Shown here in pieces: positions 15,147 to 20,194 of a DNA stretch of 20,194 nucleotides (its first letter is position 1; every line of letters starts with the position of its first letter). The stretch comes from JBKQHQ01 sp052148715 (lineage in GTDB: Bacteria > Pseudomonadota > Alphaproteobacteria > Rhizobiales > Xanthobacteraceae). The position numbers and the translations under genes were made by a program. The stretch is from positions 1-20,194 of the forward strand of contig JBKQHQ010000083.1 of the NCBI GenBank assembly GCA_052148715.1. Direction: 5' to 3'. The notes beneath the pieces were generated by a model. That model searched no databases. It worked only from the letters and a program-made list of their open reading frames with translations, and was not told the origin of the DNA.

Positions 15147-15833
15147 TCACGCGGCTGCAAGTTTGATGCGCTCCGACGCTTTGCGAATGAGGTCGATCAG
15201 CGAATACGAGTGGATGAGGAAAGCGCGCGGCACGGCATAGATCGGTACCAGCACGATCGGGAATACTATGCCGCCTCCGCCGCCTCCGGTCAGCGTGCCG
15301 ATCAGCACCGCGTTGACCAGATCGGCCATGCCAAACAGGTTCCAGGCGATGGCGGCGTACCGTGCGTAGGGTTTGCCGACGAACCACCAATAGGCGACGA
15401 ACGGCGCCAGAATTCCCGTCACGACGTCGCCGATCCCGGCCGGGATTGCGAAGATGCCCGGCAGCTCACCCTGGAAGTACCGTATCAGGAACACGCCGCC
15501 CAGGATCCGAAAGGTCTGAATGCCGATCAGCCAATGCTGTGGAATGCCGGCGATGATGCCGCGGAAGGTCACCGACAGCAGTAGCAGATATCCGGCCGCC
15601 AGGGTCGAGAGTAGCGCGATCGGAATGCGCGGCGCGTCGTTGCGGAAGACGTTGTCGGCCGCCAACAGGACGATGCCGACAAACCACGCAGCGAAGATGA
15701 GGGCCGATCCGATGGTCCAACGCCATTGCCGTGATTTGCTGCCCGGCAGGGTGCTGATGCCAGTGTGGAAACCGATCCATTGCAGCGTCGAGGAGACCGA
15801 CTGGATGATGGTCTGTAAGAGGATGAGTGTCAT
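15147..15833 (-). CDS. Multi-span membrane protein of unknown function
   Basis: A 228-residue hydrophobic protein with six to seven predicted membrane segments (about 1-20, 41-60, 70-90, 101-118, 124-147, 157-180 and 186-208), a glycine run (TGGGGGG) before the last segment, and a basic C-terminus. I do not recognise the family. AGGA lies 8 nt before the ATG, and that ATG overlaps the stop of a 31-codon ORF as ATGA, so the two are probably translated together. The pair is divergent from a TetR regulator with operator-like GTAC repeats between them, which suggests TetR-type repression and perhaps a role in response to a small, possibly toxic, molecule. Confidence 0.8.
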   Translation of the reverse strand: MTLILLQTIIQSVSSTLQWIGFHTGISTLPGSKSRQWRWTIGSALIFAAWFVGIVLLAADNVFRNDAPRIPIALLSTLAAGYLLLLSVTFRGIIAGIPQHWLIGIQTFRILGGVFLIRYFQGELPGIFAIPAGIGDVVTGILAPFVAYWWFVGKPYARYAAIAWNLFGMADLVNAVLIGTLTGGGGGGIVFPIVLVPIYAVPRAFLIHSYSLIDLIRKASERIKLAAA

Positions 15834-15925
15834 GTGGCTTGTCCTTTCTGATCAGCCGAAGGCTCGGCTCGCTTGCGCAACCGAAGGGAACCAATGAGGG
15901 CCAAGAGGGTGAGAGCGAGCATCAT
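15830..15925 (-). CDS. Small (31-aa) single-span membrane peptide coupled to the membrane-protein gene
   Basis: The minus-strand ORF begins MMLALTLLALIGSLRLRKRA and ends ADQKGQAT: a short hydrophobic helix followed by basic residues (positive-inside pattern). AAGGA lies 8 nt before the first ATG, and the TGA overlaps the ATG of the next gene (ATGA). The combination of a good ribosome-binding site, coupling and membrane character supports a real gene. The second ATG (15922) is an alternative start. Function unknown; a small partner or leader peptide of the downstream membrane protein is possible. Confidence 0.6.
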   Translation of the reverse strand: MMLALTLLALIGSLRLRKRAEPSADQKGQAT

Positions 15926-15982
15926 CGCAAGGGTCCTTTCGCATCGCCCGGTCGATCCCGGTTGAGGAGGTTTCGTTCCGAA

Positions 15983-16022
15983 ATGGTACTGGACCGTACC
16001 ATCGAAGTCCTATGTACGGTAC
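15983..16022 (+). promoter_or_regulatory. TetR operator-like GTAC palindromes
   Basis: ATGGTAC (15983-15989) and GTACCAT (15996-16002) are a perfect inverted pair; ACCGTAC (15993-15999) and GTACGGT (16014-16020) form another, and GGTAC follows at 16018-16022. These overlapping half-sites lie just before tetR and within the divergent control region, as expected of a TetR-family operator. Confidence 0.55.
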
Positions 16023-16055
16023 GACTTGGTGCCAATGCAAGAGGTTTTTGGAAAG

Positions 16056-16718
16056 ATGCGCGCGGTAAAGCCCAAAGCCGCCAGAAGCGGGCGGACCAGG
16101 GGTCCCGAGAGTTCGTTGCGCGAACGCGTGCTCAAGGCCGCGTTTGCGGTTTTTCGCAATCGAGGCTTCGCGGGCGCGAGCACGCTCGAGATCGCAAAGC
16201 GCGCCAAGATGTCGAAGCGCGATCTCTATGCGCTGTTCGAGAACAAGCAGGCCGTCCTTGCTGCCTGCATTCGCGAGCGCGCCGGCCGCATGCGCCACGT
16301 GCTCGATCCGGCGGCACCTGTTCCGCAGAGCCGCGAGGCGGTCGCCGCAATCCTGGCGGAAGTCGGCGCCTCGATCTTGCGCGGCGTTTGCCACCCCGAC
16401 GTGTTGGCGATCTATCGGCTGGCAATCGCCCAGTCGGATAGCGCGCCCGAGATCGCCCGCACGCTTGATCGCGATGGGCGCGAAGCCAACCATCGCGCCG
16501 TCGGCGAATGGCTGGCAAAGGCCCAAGCACAAGGCCTCGTTCGCGAGGGCGACCCTGTCGCGATGGTGGCGCGTTTCATCGCAGTATTGTGGGGTGATAT
16601 GCTGGTCAGGCTGTTGCTGCGGGTTCGCGAGCCGCCGACCGATGCCGAGATAGCGGCCCGCGCGCGTGCCGCCGTCGAAGCGATCCTCGGTCCGAGTGCG
16701 GCGGCGCGGCCTTCCTGA
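16056..16718 (+). CDS. TetR/AcrR-family transcriptional regulator
   Basis: A 220-residue repressor (227 if the ATG at 16035 is used). I prefer the ATG at 16056, which has AGAGG about 11 nt upstream. The N-terminal HTH is typical: LRERVLKAAFAVFRNRGF, then STLEIAKRAKMSKRDLYALF with FENKQAVLAAC. The C-terminal domain is helical with a TetR_C-like segment of unknown ligand. It is divergent from the small peptide/membrane-protein pair and preceded by GTAC-rich inverted repeats, so it probably represses itself and that pair. Confidence 0.9.
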   Translation: MRAVKPKAARSGRTRGPESSLRERVLKAAFAVFRNRGFAGASTLEIAKRAKMSKRDLYALFENKQAVLAACIRERAGRMRHVLDPAAPVPQSREAVAAILAEVGASILRGVCHPDVLAIYRLAIAQSDSAPEIARTLDRDGREANHRAVGEWLAKAQAQGLVREGDPVAMVARFIAVLWGDMLVRLLLRVREPPTDAEIAARARAAVEAILGPSAAARPS

Positions 16719-16804
16719 AGGCCGACGGCCCTTAGCTCAAATGCAGGTCCCCCGTCTGTGCCGGGCTGCCCGTGCGGTGCCGTGCTCGATTCTGTCGCCA
16801 TAAT

Positions 16805-16840
16805 ATATTCGTTGACATGAATATTCGTGCATGATGATAT
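16805..16840 (+). promoter_or_regulatory. Promoter and operator-like repeats of the ArsR-SRPBCC operon
   Basis: TTGACA (16812-16817) with a 17-bp spacer and TGATAT (16835-16840) predicts a start at about the ATG at 16848. ATATTC (16805-16810) and GAATAT (16819-16824) are inverted around the -35 box, and ATATTCGT recurs as a direct repeat at 16805 and 16821. This AT-rich dyad in a GC-rich genome is a good candidate for ArsR autorepression. Confidence 0.55.
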
Positions 16841-16847
16841 ACGGAGC

Positions 16848-17192
16848 ATGAGCCCGGAGACACTTGCCGCGCTGGGCGAGCCCAATCGATTTCGAATCGT
16901 CGAGCTGCTTCGCACGGGACCTCGGCCGGTGAACGACATCCGTGGCCGGCTGGGGCTCAGGCAATCGCAGGTTTCCCAGCACCTCAAGATCCTCAAGGAT
17001 GTGGGCTTGGTAGAGGTGGAGCCGCGCGCGCAGCAGCGGCTCTACAGACTACGCGCGCAACCCCTGAAGCAACTGCACAAATGGCTCGATCGCTACCGGC
17101 GCATCTGGGAAGAGCGGTTCGAGCAACTGGACGAGCTCGTCGAGGAGCTCAAGCGAATGGAGAGATCGGATGCTGCAGGCAAGAAAAGGTGA
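16848..17192 (+). CDS. ArsR-family (ArsR/SmtB) winged-helix regulator
   Basis: A 114-residue regulator. The winged helix is clear: LAALGEPNRFRIVELL, then RGRLGLRQSQVSQHLKILKDVGLV with the recognition helix QSQVSQHLKIL, and the wing EVEPRAQQRLYRL. No ArsR-type Cys metal motif is present, so it belongs to the non-metal-sensing members that are usually paired with SRPBCC proteins. The start at ATG 16848 fits the family; a GTG at 16827 would add 7 residues, but it lies upstream of the predicted transcription start. It has no ribosome-binding site with good spacing and may be leaderless. The SRPBCC gene follows 7 bp after its stop. Confidence 0.92.
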   Translation: MSPETLAALGEPNRFRIVELLRTGPRPVNDIRGRLGLRQSQVSQHLKILKDVGLVEVEPRAQQRLYRLRAQPLKQLHKWLDRYRRIWEERFEQLDELVEELKRMERSDAAGKKR

Positions 17193-17199
17193 GGGCACG

Positions 17200-17685
17200 A
17201 TGACAAACGAAACGACCGTGGAGCGGACGTCCGACCGTGAGCTGGTCGTCACGCGCACGTTCAATGGACCGGCGCATATCGTCTTCGACGCATGGACCAA
17301 GCCGGAGCTCCTGAAACGGTGGTGGGCGCCCAAGTCCCTCGGCGTGTCACTCTTCGAGTGCGAGTCCGACCTGCGCGTCGGAGGAGCCTACCGCTACGCG
17401 TTCGGGCGCGACCCAAAGAAGCCGGAGGTGTTTTCAGGACGGTACGTAGAGGTGAATCCGCCCTCACGGCTGGTCCTCACACAGCTGTATGAGCGGATGC
17501 GCGACGCGGGCGAGGCCGTAGTCACCGCCACCTTCGTGGAGAGCCAGGGCAGGACGCGTCTCACCCTGCACCAGCTGTTCCCCAGCAAGGAAGCGTTGGA
17601 TGGCGCCGTCGCCTCCGGAATGGAGCGCGGAATGCGTGAGACTCTGGATCAGCTTGACGCGCTGGTCGCCTCGTTGCACCGATGA
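17200..17685 (+). CDS. SRPBCC-family (AHSA1/Aha1-like) protein
   Basis: A 161-residue START/Bet v1-fold protein of the activator-of-Hsp90-ATPase-homologue group. The ATG at 17200 has AGGTGAGG just upstream. Family hallmarks are ELVVTRTFNGPAHIVFDAWT, LLKRWWAPKS, GGAYRYAF, and the C-terminal GMERGMRETLDQLDALV helix. These proteins carry a hydrophobic ligand cavity; the ligand is usually unknown. The ArsR-SRPBCC pair is a common two-gene operon in bacteria, with ArsR controlling both genes. Confidence 0.92.
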   Translation: MTNETTVERTSDRELVVTRTFNGPAHIVFDAWTKPELLKRWWAPKSLGVSLFECESDLRVGGAYRYAFGRDPKKPEVFSGRYVEVNPPSRLVLTQLYERMRDAGEAVVTATFVESQGRTRLTLHQLFPSKEALDGAVASGMERGMRETLDQLDALVASLHR

Positions 17686-17838
17686 GGTCAACAAGAAGTG
17701 CACATCAGCAAGAGTCCGGGGCCGAATGTCCGATCAAGGGCGGCTCCGGGCACATAACGGACCGGGCCGGTCGCTCCTGAACTGCCGGTAATCCACCCCA
17801 TCCAACACCAAGCAAGGTGCGGTCCCGATCGCTGGCAT

Positions 17839-17886
17839 TAGCAACGCGCGATCTACAGAAACGGTATTGACACCGTTTCTGTAGAT
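17839..17886 (+). repeat. Interspersed hairpin repeat, copy 2
   Basis: The first 26 bp match 7904-7929 at 24 of 26 positions. The core here is a perfect 15-bp inverted repeat: ATCTACAGAAACGGT (17851-17865), loop ATTGAC, ACCGTTTCTGTAGAT (17872-17886). It lies in the non-coding stretch between the SRPBCC gene and the DUF5681 relic; nothing codable was seen from 17686 to here. Confidence 0.75.
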
Positions 17887-17894
17887 GGTAGAAT
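17867..17894 (+). promoter_or_regulatory. Possible promoter inside the hairpin repeat
   Basis: TTGACA (17867-17872), in the hairpin loop, is followed after 16 bp by TAGAAT (17889-17894). The boxes are close to consensus and point toward the DUF5681 relic; whether the promoter is active is unknown. Confidence 0.35.
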
Positions 17895-18023
17895 GGCGCC
17901 TGACTTGATCGAATCATGGCCGTGCGCGGCAAGCCGCTGCGCTGCCGCCCGCCGTAGGCGACGGCATCAGGCAGCTTGCGGCAGCCGGCAACGCGGCCAA
18001 ATCGGGAGGAGCCGACGATCGCA

Positions 18024-18450
18024 ATGCCCGCAATGCCAATGTGTGGCGAGAAATCATGCGCGCCGCCCTCAGGCGGACGGCGACGGGGACGGCCGAAGGG
18101 GTCCCGCACAAGGCCACGCTCGCACTTCAGGCCGTGCTTGAGGGCTCGGCGGAGGCGCTGATGCGCACGCTCATCGCCAAGGCCTTGGCGGGCGATTCGG
18201 CTGCGCTGCGCTTTTGTGTCGGGCTCATCTTGCCGGCGCGGCGCGATCGCCCGGTCGTCTTCGAGTTGCCGGAGATCGCGAGCGCCGGCGACCTGGCCAA
18301 GGCCGCGCAAGCGGTCGTCGCCGCCTGCGCCGGCAGCATCCTGTCGCCCGGTGAGGCCAGACAGGTCATGGATTTGATAACCGCCGTCCGAGCCATCGAG
18401 AGGGCGGCCGACCTCGAGAAGCGGGTGATCGAGCTGGAGCGCAGACAACA
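18024..18450 (+). pseudogene. Frameshifted DUF5681-domain gene
   Basis: The DUF5681 N-terminal motif GRRRGRPKGSR is in one frame (to about 18108), and the continuation HKATLALQAVLEGSAEAL, ALAGDSAALRFC, PARRDRPVVFELPEI and AIERAADLEKRVIELE is in another. Intact relatives read GRPKGSRNKATLA, so loss of a single base near 18107 explains the break. The second frame runs on without a stop into the repeat region and antisense to the next gene, so the natural end is also lost. DUF5681 proteins are often found in prophage- or transposon-rich regions; their function is unknown. No start was confirmed: an ATG at 18024 follows a GGAGGA by 14 bp. Confidence 0.75.
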
Positions 18451-18550
18451 AGCGCGCGCGGCAGAGGCGTCGCGCGCGGAGGCAGCGCGGTGCGAGCGCC
18501 GCGCATCGCCGCCGGCAACCCTCGCGCCTTCGCGCGTCGCCTGTAAATCG

Positions 18551-18565
18551 CCTGTATTTAATTCC
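18551..18565 (+). repeat. Direct repeat, left copy flanking the palindromic element
   Basis: CCTGTATTTAATTCC here matches CCTGTATTTAGTAATTCC at 18718-18735 except for an extra GTA. The pair brackets the REPIN-like element and may be a target duplication. Confidence 0.5.
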
Positions 18566-18574
18566 ACGACAAGA

Positions 18575-18704
18575 TTGGTAGGGTGGGCAAAATCGCCTGT
18601 TGTGGCCGAGAGGTTTACCCTGCGCGCCGCTCGATTTTGCCCACGCGGAGGGCCAAGCATCCGCGTGCCCACGGCGCGTGCCGCGCCTTTTGCGCACCCT
18701 ACAA
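18575..18704. repeat. REPIN-like palindromic element with GGGTGGGCAAA-type modules
   Basis: TTGGTAGGGTGGGCAAAA (18575-18592) is mirrored by TTTTGCGCACCCTACAA (18688-18704) with small differences, and an inner CGATTTTGCCCACGC mirrors GGGCAAAATCG. The modules look like the GTAGGGTGGGCAAAG...GCCCACC repeats that are common in Bradyrhizobium intergenic DNA. It lies beyond the DUF5681 relic in DNA with no supported gene up to the next stop codon at 18839. Confidence 0.65.
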
Positions 18705-18717
18705 GAATGCCCGCGAC

Positions 18718-18735
18718 CCTGTATTTAGTAATTCC
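18718..18735 (+). repeat. Direct repeat, right copy flanking the palindromic element
   Basis: CCTGTATTTAGTAATTCC; the partner of the repeat at 18551-18565, carrying an additional GTA. Confidence 0.5.
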
Positions 18736-18838
18736 TTCGCCACCACCGCCGCCGGGCGGGCGTTCCCGACTTCGGCAATTAATGATTGGCCCAAGTCCGG
18801 CCGCGACGTGCAGAGGCTCCTGTTTCAATAGCCGCCGT

Positions 18839-20194
<1,356 letters not shown>

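Noticed and set aside
17893..18141. 82-codon plus-strand ORF after the hairpin promoter
   Set aside because: It is in the wrong frame for both halves of the DUF5681 homology and gives an Arg-rich peptide with no family features.
17705..18697. 330-codon minus-strand frame
   Set aside because: Antisense to the DUF5681 relic, whose homology lies on the plus strand; translation is low-complexity and crosses the palindromic repeats.
18583..18831. 82-codon plus-strand ORF across the REPIN-like element
   Set aside because: It starts within a palindromic module and lacks a ribosome-binding site; although its tail reads smoothly I could not tie it to any family.

Overview
The window reads as a GC-rich alphaproteobacterial chromosome, most likely from the Hyphomicrobiales (Bradyrhizobium/Rhodoplanes/Pseudolabrys-like). 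This rests on the aerobic-type cobalamin genes (cobW, cobU/P, cobO, cobQ, cbiB/cobD, cobC), a family-I pyrophosphatase, an orphan Leu/Ile/Val-type binding protein, a DUF5681 relic and GGGTGGGCAAA-type palindromic repeats. The taxon is an inference; there is no rRNA or other marker in the window.

Region 1 (1-7300) is a cobalamin (B12) locus. On the minus strand a canonical cobalamin riboswitch (1535-1708) with a promoter placed just before it leads into a DUF1636 protein and cobW (C-terminus cut by the left edge). On the plus strand an exported cyclase-family protein, cobU, cobO and cobQ form a tightly overlapping operon. cbiB lies convergent to cobQ, and cobC diverges from cbiB with start codons that overlap in one CCATGG palindrome. 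Together these genes cover corrinoid adenosylation (CobO), amidation (CobQ), aminopropanol attachment (CobC and CbiB) and nucleotide-loop activation (CobU).

Region 2 (7300-11240) holds a soluble inorganic pyrophosphatase, a SAM methyltransferase, the C-terminal scrap of an adenylate/guanylate-cyclase-type gene, and an orphan ABC substrate-binding protein divergent from a GntR/FCD regulator. The SBP/GntR intergenic region has overlapping divergent promoters and a perfect 15-bp operator-like palindrome.

Region 3 (11240-17690) is a mix of metabolic and regulatory genes: a dienelactone hydrolase with a leader stem that covers its Shine-Dalgarno site, an MFS transporter of visibly lower GC, a membrane-anchored metallo-beta-lactamase-fold hydrolase, a 31-aa small membrane protein coupled to a multi-span membrane protein and divergent from a TetR regulator, and an ArsR-SRPBCC (AHSA1) pair.

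Region 4 (17690-20194) is a decayed accessory stretch: a hairpin repeat that also occurs near 7904, a frameshifted DUF5681 gene, and a REPIN-like palindromic element bracketed by a direct repeat. It is followed by a 5'-truncated 4-hydroxyphenylacetate 3-hydroxylase-family flavin monooxygenase on the minus strand. No tRNA, rRNA, CRISPR array or intact transposase was seen. I found no clearly new multi-gene system; the most interesting signals are the overlapping starts of cbiB/cobC, the hidden 31-aa ORF, the shared hairpin repeat and the regulatory palindromes.
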